Source of the DNA: Saccharina japonica
Lineage: Eukaryota; Sar; Phaeophyceae; Laminariales; Laminariaceae
Reading direction: 5' to 3'
Length of the DNA stretch: 64,000 nucleotides
Assembly (NCBI GenBank): GCA_008828725.1
Contig: MEHQ01002400.1
Span: forward strand, 504,312-568,311
Positions 31,568 through 43,255 of the stretch are shown piece by piece; the first letter of the stretch is position 1, and the number at the start of each line of letters is the position of its first letter. Below the pieces are notes generated by a model. It was not told where the DNA came from. It saw only the letters and a program-made list of their open reading frames with translations, and did not search any database. A program made the position numbers and the translations under genes.

Positions 31568-33370
31568 TTAGGGGGTGAAAGGGGACGCCTCATTGCAACA
31601 CACAACTCTGCACACTCTAGCATATGCTGGTTTTGATGTCTGGCCTTTTTGGGGGGGAGATAAGGATCTATATTTCTAGTCCTATATAGAGATATAGCCC
31701 TAACCCTGACCCCCCCTAACACTACAAACAATATATTATGATTTCACCTTGGGAGGCCTATATCCCCAACCCCACCCCTGAAACCCCCCAACCTTAATTG
31801 CCGACACTAGAACCAGTATATACTTAATACACCGTGGGAGACATCTGGGAGGTGCAGAAATATATTTGCATACCCGGCTTGCAATTAGCCGTCAACGGGG
31901 TGGATAAGTCGACTGGTAGGTTGGCGGATGGGCGCGGAGTTTTATCAAGGCTTCCCTTCGGTGGTTGGGGTTCACCTGTCGGTGGTATGTGGTCATGATA
32001 AACCTTAGCGTCTGTCTTCTTCCCGTAACACATCAGTTTCAATGGTCCTGTACTGTAGCACACGGCGCCTAAGAATGGTGAGAACCTGGAGTGCTGGCCC
32101 AGAATGAGTTTATTATTTATGAAAGTGTCTGTTCTCCCACAAAGTTTAGTTTGTATGTATGTTGGCGTTCGAATTTCTTGTTTTCCTGTGCATCTTGACC
32201 TGGCTTTCTTGCACTCGTGTATAGATTCTCTGGTATATCTTGTGCGATCGAATTATCCCACGCAGCTTGCAAAGATGAGATGAGTTTCGACAAGGTCCTC
32301 GATCTCATAGCTGTCGTTCTTTTTTGTTTGTTTGTAGTATTGTATGTACTGAATATTGTGAAATGCCTCCGTATTAACGAACTCCTTTACCACAGGAGAA
32401 CTACAAAGGAAGCTGGCTGCACCCCGAGATGGGCCCGAAGGAGCTTGTCGAAGGTGTGATAATCGTCGATATATCTCGCGGGGCACGCGGTGCAGGACTC
32501 TATATTTTTGTACTGCAGTGCAGGAGTAGGCAGTAGGTCAACAGACAGTAAAACAGTAGACGGTAGGACAGTATCCAGTAGGTCAGTAGATCAGTAGATC
32601 AGTAGACAGTAAAACAGTAGACAGCAGGAAGGACAGTAGGACAACAGGACAGTAGAACAGTAGAACAAATACAGTGGAGTTTGTTAGCTCGACTACTCTG
32701 TTGATTGTTATTTTGTAAAAACTAAAAAGACACCTCATCTGTGAGATCCAAGCCTTTGTCGAAACTCATCTCATCTCTGCAAGCCGCAACTACTACTGGT
32801 CATCCTTTTACTGGTCCATCCTCTTGTCTTTTACAGTCTCGTACTGGTAGTATTTAAAGTTCCACAATAAAACGTACTGTAGTTCATATCGTTTTGTGTC
32901 TTGGTATTGGGATGGAGTTGGAGACGGAGTTGGGGACGGAGGGAGGCAGGCAGGCGTTTTCTCTCTGTTTTTGAAGAGTTCCCGATGTTTTGTGTCCATA
33001 GTTTTGGACTTTTGTTCGACGATTTTCGAGTCGTTTCTTTTGGCAAAATTCAAGTTTTTTTGCAGGCCATTTCCTTGTTTTTTTTGTTTGTATATGACAC
33101 ATTTCCAAGCGTTTTGTTGTAAGATGAAGGATGCGTGACAACTCTTGACGACCTGTTGCCGCTTTTTCTGCTGCTGCTGCTGCTGCTGCTTTTGCTGCTG
33201 CTGCTGCTCCTCCCCCCCTTCCTTCCCCCTCCTGCTGGTGCTGGTGCTGGTCCTGGTGCTGCTGCTGCTTCTGCTCCTATTTATACTACTGCTGCTGCCC
33301 CTGCTGTGTGCCTGTGATTGCGACTTTGGCGCGATTTTTTTGGGGGGGCCGGGGCAAAAGGGTTGGGTTT
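31568..33370. other. Intron of gene 2, no gene; minisatellite at 32510-32665
   Basis: 32510-32665 is an array of CAGTAGAACAGTAGGACAGT-type 10-11 bp units. 33150-33310 holds CTG runs. Open frames of 60-230 codons, including a Gln-rich minus-strand frame, come from these repeats. The same content is in copy A2 (36479-38356). Confidence 0.55.
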
Positions 33371-33374
33371 GCTC

Positions 33375-33500
33375 ATGCCTCCGGAGCTCAAGAGGGGGCC
33401 CATTGTTCGCCTGGGCCGGCCCTACCGAGACGTTTGGGCTGAGGAGAGCTTCATCGAAAGCCTGGAACAACGATCCCGTGATTGGGAGAGGCCGCAGCAG
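33375..33500 (+). CDS. Gene 2, exon in duplication copy A1
   Basis: Phase 0 at its donor (CAGCAG then GTGATT). It encodes MPPELKRGPIVRLGRPYRDV, then WAEESFIESLEQRSRDWERP and QQ. The 5' border is unclear: either an acceptor ending CTCCGGAG (start 33387, phase 0) or a start Met at 33375, which would make this the first exon of a separate gene. No family recognised. The identical exon is at 38361-38486. Confidence 0.6.
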
Positions 33501-33501
33501 G

Positions 33502-33775
33502 TGATTGGTCAATTTTGATTGGTTGGATTTTGATTGGTTGGTTCAGCGGCCATCGGTCGTTCTTGAGGTTGATTTATTTCGATCAGTTGGTTGGTTGATT
33601 GGTTGGTTGGCGGTTTTTCATTGATCGGTTTGATTGATTCGTTTTTGATTGGTTGGTTGATGAAGGTGGATTCTCATTGGTTGGTTTGTTGATTGGTCGG
33701 TCTAGCGGTGATCGCTCTTGATTGGGTGGGTGGGTGGGTGGTGGCTGGGGTGACGGTTTTTTGCTGGGTGGGTTG
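33502..33775. repeat. TTGATTGGTTGG minisatellite in the intron
   Basis: Degenerate TTGATTGG/TTGGTTGG units fill most of the intron. The same type occurs at 35215-35280, 46315-46410 and 46635-46720 and in the second copies. Confidence 0.8.
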
Positions 33776-33992
33776 TAGGTGAGATGTGGTCGGTTTTGAT
33801 TGAGCATCGGCAGATGAGAGGATGATTTTTTACTGTTTTACGTCCGTTGTATATACATCTGCTGTAATAGTCAGCTTTATGCCCACTATTTACATATCCA
33901 TGGTACCTGGTAAAAAAAAACCGTTATGTTTCCGTTTTGTACGAGTCATCCGTTAAAGTTTTGTCATGTTCGATTACACTTGTTGGTCCCAG

Positions 33993-34493
33993 GCTTCTGG
34001 CGCGGGCGTGGTTGGTGGCCCTGCTGCCTCTGCTGCTGCTGCTCCTACTGGCGCGGCGGCGGGAGGGGCAGGAGCAGCGGGGGCAGCGGGAACCACGGAA
34101 GTTGGAGAAAGGCGGAGCCTTAGGGCGGTCGGGCGGAGAACCAGCGGGTTCGGGTTTGCGGCGGGTGGAGGCGGGAGTGGCGGCGGCGGTAGCGGAGGGG
34201 GAGGAGGAGGCGGGAGTGATGGGGGGGGGAATAGCGTTGTCGTCCCCTACTTTTCTCCCGTGAGCGACTGGGCGAAGGTGGTACCGTCTCATGACGAGAC
34301 GAGGTTCAGGCAGTCGCTCGCGGCGGCAAGACATCGGATGGGCTTTGCGGGGCGCGAAGGGTTTTACGCGGTAGATGGGTGGGAGGAGGAGGAGGTGATG
34401 GTGGTGAGGGGGGCGGCGGCGGCCGCTTCGAAGGAAATGGGAGTGGGGGAGGATGGACAGCGGGGAGGGAAGGAGAGGGGAGGAGCGGCGCAG
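33993..34493 (+). CDS. Gene 2, Ala/Gly-rich exon, copy A1
   Basis: A 501-base, phase 0 exon (167 codons), from the acceptor GGTCCCAG to the donor GTGGGT. The first 85 residues are Ala and then Gly/Ser low complexity. The second half is ordered in appearance: NSVVVPYFSPVSDWAKVVPS, then HDETRFRQSLAAARHRMGFA and GREGFYAVDGWEEEEVMVVR. The donor region (about 85 bases) is itself duplicated in tandem at 34571-34640. Identical to 38979-39479. Confidence 0.65.
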
Positions 34494-34544
34494 GTGGGTT
34501 CTTGTAGGGTTTTAGGAGGCTTTATTTTGAGGGAAAGGGGTGCT

Positions 34545-34735
34545 GGGGTGGGGTGGGATGGGATGGGATGGGGGGAGGAGCGGCGCAGGTGGGTTCTTGT
34601 AGGGTTTTAGGAGGCTTTATTTTGAGGGAAAGGGGTGCTGTGCTGTGCTGTGCTGTGCTGTGCTGTGCTGTGGTGTGTTGTGCTGTGCTGTGCTGTGCTG
34701 TGCTATGCTGTGCTGTGCTGCGCGGTTAGCCCCAC
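34545..34735. repeat. GGGAT and TGTGC pentanucleotide repeats
   Basis: GGGATGGGATGG, then about 16 units of TGTGC. In copy A2 the array (39530-39715) has fewer TGTGC and more GGGTG units, one of the few differences between the copies. Confidence 0.8.
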
Positions 34736-34885
34736 GGCGCTTCGCAAAGCTTGGTGCAAGCAAATGTCTGCCTGGTTGGTGAAACCCAACGTGCTCCGTC
34801 CCGGCACTGTAGGAATGCTAGGGTCTATGAGTCATACAACTACAGCCATGCATAACATGCGGCTAATGTGTACACCCACCCCCGT
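34733..34885 (+). mobile_element. Family 2 LINE tail
   Basis: CGCTTCGCAAAGCTTGGTGC, then GTGCTCCGTCCCGGCACTGT, TACAGCCATGCATAACATG and GTACACCCACCCCC: a family 2 tail whose C tract is interrupted. Its duplicate is at 39724-39876. Confidence 0.7.
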
Positions 34886-35046
34886 CTTTCAACATTTTTT
34901 TCCAAGTTTGATGTTTTGAATGTTTTTCACCCTCCTCACGCTCCTACGATTTCCCGTCATTTTTTTTTAAAACGTATTTTTACCTCTCCCTCGCCCCCTC
35001 TCCCCTCCCTCTCTCTTCGTTTTCCGTGTTGCCTCGTTTGGTGTAG

Positions 35047-35128
35047 TCTGCGCGGGAGCCAAAACAGGCGGCGGGGGAGCCTTTGTCTTCTCGGCCGCCG
35101 TCGCTGCCGCCTAATCGCGCGTCGCGAG
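35047..35128 (+). CDS. Gene 2, Pro/Ser-rich short exon, copy A1
   Basis: An 82-base exon entering in phase 0 after GGTGTAG and leaving one base before the donor GTAAGC. It encodes SAREPKQAAGEPLSSRPPSL then PPNRASR. The left-over G joins AA of the next exon (35388) to make Glu. Identical to 40038-40119. Confidence 0.62.
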
Positions 35129-35387
35129 GTAAGCCATGGAGGAGGGGGGGAGGGGATGTCGACGATGACCTTATTTTTGTGATTTGATGGCGTCACTGGC
35201 GTGGTTGGTTTTCGTGATTTTTGATTGGTCGAAAGGGTCTGTTGTTGGTTGTTGATTGGTTGGGTTGGGTCGGTTGGGCCATCGATGAAAGTGTAACAAA
35301 ACTCCTATCCGTTGGAGACACGCAAAACGCAAACTCCGACCACCGCCCTCCCCACACCCCCTGCTTCCTCTCTCCCCCACCCCCCAG

Positions 35388-35832
35388 AAAAACCGCCACC
35401 CTCTTCTCGACAAGAACCGGCGCCCGCAGCAAAGTCGAGGCTGAAAGTTTCTGGAGCCGTTAGCAGCAGCAGCAGCAGCGGCGGTGCTAGCGCCAGCGGT
35501 AGCGGTGGCGGTATTCCGAGCGATCAGCAACAGCAGCAGCAGCAGCCGGGGGAGGAAGGAGGGGTGCCGCTGGGTGGGAAAGGGGTGTACAGCAACTGCC
35601 ACCCTGTCCTCCCCCCGCGCAAGCTCAAGCGCGGTCCCGCGCAGAGGGTCTCGGAGATTGTAGCGGCTTCTGCTGCCGCGGCGGGAGTTGCAGCGGCGGC
35701 GGCGGCGGCGGCGGGGGGGGGTGCAGGGGTTGCGGGAGCGTCACCTCCTCCGAAGGCCGCCGTGCCTAGCGCCGCGGCGGGGGGTAAAGGCAGCGGACGG
35801 AATTGCGCCACGGGAGGGGGGAAGAAAGGGCG
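35388..35832 (+). CDS. Gene 2 exon, copy A1, cut by the duplication junction
   Basis: Same text as the exon at 40379 up to the codons for GGGKKGR. At the junction it runs into LINE-derived sequence and stops after one more codon. The break coincides exactly with the start of the noisy LINE copy, so I take it as an artefact or a rearranged allele, not a true alternative end. Confidence 0.65.
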
Positions 35833-36045
35833 TTGTTAGCCCAGCGCGTCTTTTCGCGGCGCTGTGGATATCTTACGCGTAATGTGTATAGCACCATGCG
35901 TCCCGAACGCAGCTAACGGTTTGGCCTAAATCCTCGTTGCCCTCGCGAATCTTGTTTCTCCTGTTCTGCCATCATTGTTCCTTCTACTGCGTTCAATAAA
36001 TCCTTATCGAGAACGTTTTACCCGTAAGGGCTTAGTAACGTTATT
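35833..36045. other. Noisy, indel-rich copy of LINE sequence at the duplication junction
   Basis: Aligns with 30947-31134 but with many small insertions and substitutions (for example TAACGGTTTGGCCTAAATCC against CTACGGTTTGGCCTAAATCC), and is 25 bases longer. From about 36046 on, the two copies are almost identical. An abrupt change from poor to near-perfect identity is typical of uncorrected long-read sequence at a join. Confidence 0.7.
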
Positions 36046-38360
36046 CCCCTATAGTTACCCGGGTCAGCCTTGTCTCCTTTCTTAAACAAGTTTACTACTA
36101 CTCCTTCTCTCCATCTCTTAGGTGCGTACTCGTTTTTCCATATCCAGTTATACAACTTAACCATCATGGTAAGCATTCCTTCTCCCCCGTACTTCATAAA
36201 TTCATTAACTATTTGGTCTGCCCCTGCTGCCTTTCTATTCTTAAGTTTAGCTACACACTTCTTAACTTCTTCTCTTGTGAACTCTCCCTGTAACCCTTCT
36301 GAACCACTGTCTTCCCTTTCTGATGCATCTACGTTCGCCTCCGCCCACGCGTTGATATCTTTCTCAAATTCTTTGTCGAACGTTTCGTTGGTTGTGGGCG
36401 TCCCTACCAGGGGGGGGGGGCGTACTCATTTGTTGCTTGCCTTAGTCATTTGACCATTGACCATCCCAGGGGGGGGGGTTAGGGGGGGAAAGGGGACGCC
36501 TCATTGCAACACACAACTCTGCACACTCTAGCATATGCTGGTTTTGATGTCTGGCCTTTTTGGGGGGGAGATAACTCATTGCAACACACAACTCTGCACA
36601 CTCTAGCATATGCTGGTTTTGATGTCTGGCCTTTTTGGGGGGGAGATAAGGATCTATATTTCTAGTCCTATATAGAGATATAGCCCTAACCCTGACCCCC
36701 CCTAACACTACAAACAATATATTATGATTTCACCTTGGGAGGCCTATATCCCCAACCCCACCCCTGAAACCCCCCAACCTTAATTGCCGACACTAGAACC
36801 AGTATATACTTAATACACCGTGGGAGACATCTGGGAGGTGCAGAAATATATTTGCATACCCGGCTTGCAATTAGCCGTCAACGGGGTGGATAAGTCGACT
36901 GGTAGGTTGGCGGATGGGCGCGGAGTTTTATCAAGGCTTCCCTTCGGTGGTTGGGGTTCACCTGTCGGTGGTATGTGGTCATGATAAACCTTAGCGTCTG
37001 TCTTCTTCCCGTCACACATCAGTTTCAATGGTCCTGTACTGTAGCACACGGCGCCTAAGAATGGTGAGAACCTGGAGTGCTGGCCCAGAATGAGTTTATT
37101 ATTTATGAAAGTGTCTGTTCTCCCACAAAGTTTAGTTTGTATGTATGTTGGCGTTCGAATTTCTTGTTTTCCTGTGCATCTTGACCTGGCTTTCTTGCAC
37201 TCGTGTATAGATTCTCTGGTATATCTTGTGCGATCGAATTATCCCACGCAGCTTGCAAAGATGAGATGAGTTTCGACAAGGTCCTCGATCTCATAGCTGT
37301 CGTTCTTTTTTGTTTGTTTGTAGTATTGTATGTACTGAATATTGTGAAATGCCTCCGTATTAACGAACTCCTTTACCACAGGAGAACTACAAAGGAAGCT
37401 GGCTGCACCCCGAGATGGGCCCGAAGGAGCTTGTCGAAGGTGTGATAATCGTCGATATATCTCGCGGGGCACGCGGTGCAGGACTCTATATTTTTGTACT
37501 GCAGTGCAGGAGTAGGCAGTAGGTCAACAGACAGTAAAACAGTAGACGGTAGGACAGTATCCAGTAGGTCAGTAGATCAGTAGATCAGTAGACAGTAAAA
37601 CAGTAGACAGCAGGAAGGACAGTAGGACAACAGGACAGTAGAACAGTAGAACAAATACAGTGGAGTTTGTTAGCTCGACTACTCTGTTGATTGTTATTTT
37701 GTAAAAACTAAAAAGACACCTCATCTGTGAGATCCAAGCCTTTGTCGAAACTCATCTCATCTCTGCAAGCCGCAACTACTACTGGTCATCCTTTTACTGG
37801 TCCATCCTCTTGTCTTTTACAGTCTCGTACTGGTAGTATTTAAAGTTCCACAATAAAACGTACTGTAGTTCATATCGTTTTGTGTCTTGGTATTGGGATG
37901 GAGTTGGAGACGGAGTTGGGGACGGAGGGAGGCAGGCAGGCGTTTTCTCTCTGTTTTTGAAGAGTTCCCGATGTTTTGTGTCCATAGTTTTGGACTTTTG
38001 TTCGACGATTTTCGAGTCGTTTCTTTTGGCAAAATTCAAGTTTTTTTGCAGGCCATTTCCTTGTTTTTTTTGTTTGTATATGACACATTTCCAAGCGTTT
38101 TGTTGTAAGATGAAGGATGCGTGACAACTCTTGACGACCTGTTGCCGCTTTTTCTGCTGCTGCTGCTGCTGCTGCTTTTGCTGCTGCTGCTGCTCCTCCC
38201 CCCCTTCCTTCCCCCTCCTGCTGGTGCTGGTGCTGGTCCTGGTGCTGCTGCTGCTTCTGCTCCTATTTATACTACTGCTGCTGCCCCTGCTGTGTGCCTG
38301 TGATTGCGACTTTGGCGCGATTTTTTTGGGGGGGCCGGGGCAAAAGGGTTGGGTTTGCTC

Positions 38361-38486
38361 ATGCCTCCGGAGCTCAAGAGGGGGCCCATTGTTCGCCTGG
38401 GCCGGCCCTACCGAGACGTTTGGGCTGAGGAGAGCTTCATCGAAAGCCTGGAACAACGATCCCGTGATTGGGAGAGGCCGCAGCAG
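38361..38486 (+). CDS. Gene 2, exon in duplication copy A2
   Basis: Identical to 33375-33500. Because the downstream exon is whole only in copy A2, this is probably the copy that belongs to the real transcript. Confidence 0.6.
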
Positions 38487-38978
38487 GTGATTGGTCAATT
38501 TTGATTGGTTGGATTTTGATTGGTTGGTTCAGCGGCCATCGGTCGTTCTTGAGGTTGATTTATTTCGATCAGTTGGTTGGTTGATTGGTTGGTTGGCGGT
38601 TTTTCATTGATCGGTTTGATTGATTCGTTTTTGATTGGTTGGTTGATGAAGGTGGATTCTCATTGGTTGGTTTGTTGATTGGTCGGTCTAGCGGTGATCG
38701 CTCTTGATTGGGTGGGTGGGTGGGTGGTGGCTGGGGTGACGGTTTTTTGCTGGGTGGGTTGTAGGTGAGATGTGGTCGGTTTTGATTGAGCATCGGCAGA
38801 TGAGAGGATGATTTTTTACTGTTTTACGTCCGTTGTATATACATCTGCTGTAATAGTCAGCTTTATGCCCACTATTTACATATCCATGGTACCTGGTAAA
38901 AAAAAACCGTTATGTTTCCGTTTTGTACGAGTCATCCGTTAAAGTTTTGTCATGTTCGATTACACTTGTTGGTCCCAG

Positions 38979-39479
38979 GCTTCTGGCGCGGGCGTGGTTG
39001 GTGGCCCTGCTGCCTCTGCTGCTGCTGCTCCTACTGGCGCGGCGGCGGGAGGGGCAGGAGCAGCGGGGGCAGCGGGAACCACGGAAGTTGGAGAAAGGCG
39101 GAGCCTTAGGGCGGTCGGGCGGAGAACCAGCGGGTTCGGGTTTGCGGCGGGTGGAGGCGGGAGTGGCGGCGGCGGTAGCGGAGGGGGAGGAGGAGGCGGG
39201 AGTGATGGGGGGGGGAATAGCGTTGTCGTCCCCTACTTTTCTCCCGTGAGCGACTGGGCGAAGGTGGTACCGTCTCATGACGAGACGAGGTTCAGGCAGT
39301 CGCTCGCGGCGGCAAGACATCGGATGGGCTTTGCGGGGCGCGAAGGGTTTTACGCGGTAGATGGGTGGGAGGAGGAGGAGGTGATGGTGGTGAGGGGGGC
39401 GGCGGCGGCCGCTTCGAAGGAAATGGGAGTGGGGGAGGATGGACAGCGGGGAGGGAAGGAGAGGGGAGGAGCGGCGCAG
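38979..39479 (+). CDS. Gene 2, Ala/Gly-rich exon, copy A2
   Basis: Identical to 33993-34493, phase 0 at both ends. Confidence 0.63.
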
Positions 39480-40037
39480 GTGGGTTCTTGTAGGGTTTTA
39501 GGAGGCTTTATTTTGAGGGAAAGGGGTGCTGGGGTGGGGTGGGATGGGATGGGATGGGGGGAGGAGCGGCGCAGGTGGGTTCTTGTAGGGTTTTAGGAGG
39601 CTTTATTTTGAGGGAAAGGGGTGCTGGGGTGGGGTGGGATGGGGTGGGTTGGGGTGGGGTGTGTTGTGCTGTGCTGTGCTGTGCTGTGCTGTGCTATGCT
39701 GTGCTGTGCTGCGCGGTTAGCCCCACGGCGCTTCGCAAAGCTTGGTGCAAGCAAATGTCTGCCTGGTTGGTGAAACCCAACGTGCTCCGTCCCGGCACTG
39801 TAGGAATGCTAGGGTCTATGAGTCATACAACTACAGCCATGCATAACATGCGGCTAATGTGTACACCCACCCCCGTCTTTCAACATTTTTTTCCAAGTTT
39901 GATGTTTTGAATGTTTTTCACCCTCCTCACGCTCCTACGATTTCCCGTCATTTTTTTTTAAAACGTATTTTTACCTCTCCCTCGCCCCCTCTCCCCTCCC
40001 TCTCTCTTCGTTTTCCGTGTTGCCTCGTTTGGTGTAG

Positions 40038-40119
40038 TCTGCGCGGGAGCCAAAACAGGCGGCGGGGGAGCCTTTGTCTTCTCGGCCGCCGTCGCTGCCG
40101 CCTAATCGCGCGTCGCGAG
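40038..40119 (+). CDS. Gene 2, Pro/Ser-rich short exon, copy A2
   Basis: Identical to 35047-35128. Enters in phase 0 and leaves one base, which the exon at 40379 completes. Confidence 0.62.
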
Positions 40120-40378
40120 GTAAGCCATGGAGGAGGGGGGGAGGGGATGTCGACGATGACCTTATTTTTGTGATTTGATGGCGTCACTGGCGTGGTTGGT
40201 TTTCGTGATTTTTGATTGGTCGAAAGGGTCTGTTGTTGGTTGTTGATTGGTTGGGTTGGGTCGGTTGGGCCATCGATGAAAGTGTAACAAAACTCCTATC
40301 CGTTGGAGACACGCAAAACGCAAACTCCGACCACCGCCCTCCCCACACCCCCTGCTTCCTCTCTCCCCCACCCCCCAG

Positions 40379-41005
40379 AAAAACCGCCACCCTCTTCTCG
40401 ACAAGAACCGGCGCCCGCAGCAAAGTCGAGGCTGAAAGTTTCTGGAGCCGTTAGCAGCAGCAGCAGCAGCGGCGGTGCTAGCGCCAGCGGTAGCGGTGGC
40501 GGTATTCCGAGCGATCAGCAACAGCAGCAGCAGCAGCCGGGGGAGGAAGGAGGGGTGCCGCTGGGTGGGAAAGGGGTGTACAGCAACTGCCACCCTGTCC
40601 TCCCCCCGCGCAAGCTCAAGCGCGGTCCCGCGCAGAGGGTCTCGGAGATTGTAGCGGCTTCTGCTGCCGCGGCGGGAGTTGCAGCGGCGGCGGCGGCGGC
40701 GGCGGGGGGGGGTGCAGGGGTTGCGGGAGCGTCACCTCCTCCGAAGGCCGCCGTGCCTAGCGCCGCGGCGGGGGGTAAAGGCAGCGGACGGAATTGCGCC
40801 ACGGGAGGGGGGAAGAAAGGGCGGAAGGGGGCTGGGAGGGGGAAAGGGAGTAGGAAGGGGAAGGAAGGGGGGGAGGAGGAGGGGGGGGAAGAGGGGGAGG
40901 AGGGGGAGGAAGATGACGACGAGGTTTGCCGGGAGCTGAGGTTGGCTTGGGAAGCGCTGAGGCTGGCGGACGCGCGGTCTCTGTTCAAGACGGTGGAGCT
41001 GGAAG
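40379..41005 (+). CDS. Gene 2, low-complexity exon, complete copy
   Basis: A 627-base exon, from the acceptor CCCCCCAG to the donor GTGAGG. It encodes EKPPPSSRQEPAPAAKSRLK, a Ser/Gly and Gln run, VYSNCHPVLPPRKLKRGPAQ, a long Ala/Gly tract, a Lys/Gly/Arg basic block, an acidic Glu/Asp block, and ends VCRELRLAWEALRLADARSL then FKTVELE plus one base. The basic-then-acidic layout is common in nuclear proteins. The left-over G joins GG of the exon at 41776 (Gly), so phase is kept. Confidence 0.65.
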
Positions 41006-41034
41006 GTGAGGATCGTGTACGTACGATAGCGAGA

Positions 41035-41505
41035 GGGATGGTGTGGGACGGGAGTGGGGTTAGATGGGATTGGATAGGATGGATGGGACGGGCTGGGATG
41101 GGATGGGATGGGATGGGATGGAGTTGGGATGGGATTGCAATTTGAATGGGATTGGGTAGGTATGGGTGGGATGTTACAAGCAGTATTGAATGGATTGTAG
41201 CGGTATGGGACGTACTGTTATAGCGATGTGGGATGTAGTGTACCAGGACCGGATGGAATGTGACGGAATCGAGTTGAATGTGGCGGGATATGATACGATG
41301 ATACGTTATGTGATGTGACGGGATGGGATTGGGATGTGACGGGATATGATATGAGGAATATGTGGTATGACTGTGATGGCATGCGATGCGACGGAATGGG
41401 ATGGGATGGGGTGGGATTCGATGTGATTTTTCCGTTCATACCCTGGCCCCTGGCGTATTTTTTTTGGATTGTTTGTTTATTTAGTTGTGTTGCGTGTTGT
41501 TGTCG

Positions 41506-41536
<31 letters not shown>

Positions 41537-41760
41537 GTGCTGTTGGCGATGTTGTTGCTGTTGTTGTTGTTGTTGGTGGTGGTACTCTTGCTGTTGTTGA
41601 TGTTGTGTTGGTGTTAGTGTTGGTGTTGTCGTTGGTGTTGGGGTTGGGGTTGGAGTTGGAGTTGGTGTTGGTATCGGTGTTGGTGTCGGTGTTGTCGTTG
41701 GTGTCGGTGTTGGTGTTGTTGTCGTTGTCGCTGGTGTTGAATATTCCCTCTTCTATATAT
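41035..41760. repeat. GATGGGATGG and GTTGGTGTTGG intron microsatellites
   Basis: 41040-41420 is degenerate GGGATGGGATGTGACGGGAT. 41485-41745 is GTTGTTGTT/GGTGTTGGTGTTGG. Strongly G/T-rich on the sense strand. Confidence 0.8.
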
Positions 41761-41775
41761 GTGTCGTCCTGACAG

Positions 41776-41903
41776 GGTTATGTCGACAGGAGAAATACGT
41801 GTTTCAGAGCGTGTGGGACCGTGCTCAAGACGCCAAGGACATCCTGTGCAGTGCCCTTCTCCTGAGCGAAGCGGGCAAGGGTGCGGGCCGTAAAGACAAC
41901 AAG
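41776..41903 (+). CDS. Gene 2, internal exon (helical)
   Basis: A 128-base exon between the acceptor CCTGACAG and the donor GTGAGC. With the incoming base it encodes GLCRQEKYVFQSVWDRAQDA, then KDILCSALLLSEAGKGAGRK and DNK. Balanced amphipathic composition, no family recognised. Exits in phase 0 to 43256. Confidence 0.7.
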
Positions 41904-42286
41904 GTGAGCACTTGAGAAAAGGAGGACACGAGAAGACGCCCTGCGGGCTTGCCACCCTCGAGCATGAAAAATGGGAAAAACATGGTATCAAAAGTATACC
42001 GGCAAATTTTACGTACCTATAACAGGCACGTACTGAGCATGAAAATACCAGCGAAAGATCAATATGAAAATGAGAATGAAAATGAAAACATGTTTGTAAA
42101 TACTCTTACGTATGATACATACCGGTATTGAAAATGAGTACCTGGTACGAATTATGAAAATGAAAACTAAATTGAGCGCGACAGTACATGGTAGTGGGCA
42201 TGACAGCGACAGTAGTGGAACTTGAAAATGACAAATGCAACGTGAAAACAGAAAATGGGTACGATACGACCACTATATATACGACT

Positions 42287-42363
42287 ATGTGTCCCGGAAT
42301 AATGTGGACCGTTTGTATTAATTATTAACATACAAACGGTCCTTATATTTTCGGGCAGGGTGT
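42287..42363. repeat. MITE-3 copy d plus 40-bp tandem duplication
   Basis: The left arm TGTCCCGGAATAATGTGGAC mirrors TCCTTATATTTTCGGGCA. The right end, with its flank (TTTTCGGGCAGGGTGTTCTG through GTAGTACTGA), is duplicated directly to about 42428. Confidence 0.6.
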
Positions 42364-42479
42364 TCTGTATGTGTTACAGTAGTACTGATTTTCGGGCAGG
42401 GTGTTCTGTATGTGTTACAGTAGTACTGAGCTCTCCCTACAGACTGTTCGCAGGGGTCCTTAGGCATGGGTTGCTTTGG

Positions 42480-42708
42480 ACGCACGCTACGGTACGTAGA
42501 GGTTCACCATTGAAGAGCTCTGCACTTGACCCCGAAATTGATTTTTGAGGAGAATAGAAGTGCTACCCGAGGAACCATCCCACGGCCTGAGTATAAAATG
42601 AACAATATGGCAACAAAAGAATGAAAGACCGACGATTTTTGGGTTAAGGTGCTCCGTCATTCAGAAAACGTTTTAGCCAAAAAGAGGTATACCTCTATCG
42701 TAGCACGT
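42480..42708. repeat. MITE-2, copy e, without MITE-1
   Basis: ACGCACGCTACGGTACGTAG on the left, ACCTCTATCGTAGCACGT on the right. The internal GGTTAAGGTGCTCCGTCATT site is empty, showing the pre-insertion state of the MITE-1 target. Confidence 0.65.
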
Positions 42709-42907
42709 TTCTTTGGTCGAGTCCCTTCCCCTGAGTTTTATTTGCCGACGGTCTAGAATCAGGATGCTAGGTGGGCTCCCTTTATTGTCCAGGTTCATCG
42801 GTTTGGAGGGGTTCAGGTCCGGGCGGGATCAGGCTCTTGACGTGCGCATCAGAGTGTCAAGCGGGAGCGCAGGGGGGCTCGTGTGGTTCTCGAAACAAAA
42901 CCATTTC

Positions 42908-43118
42908 TTTCGGGAAAAAAAAAAACTGAATTCTTGGAAAATGTTGAAGAAAAACAAAAACATATTCTTGAAAAATGTTGGAAGCAAATTTCTTGGAGAA
43001 ATGTTGGAAAACAATTTCTTGAAAAGAAGTTGCAGCAATTTTTTGGAAATTTGTTGAAGAAACTGTTTCTTGGAAAACCGTCGAAACAATTTCTCGGAAA
43101 ATGTTGGAACGATTTTTT
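42908..43118. repeat. About 35-bp minisatellite (TTCTTGGAAAATGTTGGAA)
   Basis: Six or so degenerate units with TTCTTGGAAAATGTTGAAGA and ACAATTTCTT, in the intron before the chromo-barrel exon. Confidence 0.7.
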
Positions 43119-43255
43119 TGTTTTGGTCCTCTTCCTCAGCCAATCAGAGCTACTCGTAGCTATATATACCCTCTCAGACCCAGCGACACACCGCTACTCG
43201 TACCGGCATATTTATATGATATGTCTGTTTTTTTTTTGTTTTTTTTCTGTCACAG

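Larger units (their letters stand above)
30945..35832. repeat. Segmental tandem duplication A, first copy
   Basis: This 4.9 kb block, from inside the LINE to inside a gene 2 exon, recurs at 35833-40823. Outside the first 200 bases of the second copy only a handful of differences are visible: single bases near 31576 and 32033, a 75-base internal duplication and length changes in the GGGAT and TGTGC microsatellites. Confidence 0.9.
35833..40823. repeat. Segmental tandem duplication A, second copy
   Basis: Offset from the first copy is 4911, then 4986 after a 75-base tandem duplication (36500-36574 and 36575-36649), then 4991. It contains the LINE 5' remnant (to 36408), stacked tails, the same intron and the same gene 2 exons. 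At its right end gene 2 continues normally. Confidence 0.9.

Noticed and set aside
33170-33300. CRISPR-like array or regular repeat-spacer structure
   Set aside because: Only CTG/CTT triplet repeats; no spacers, and the genome is eukaryotic.
32808-33512. 234-codon Gln-rich minus-strand frame (and copy at 37794-38498)
   Set aside because: The Gln run comes from a CTG microsatellite and the frame overlaps a gene 2 exon on the other strand.
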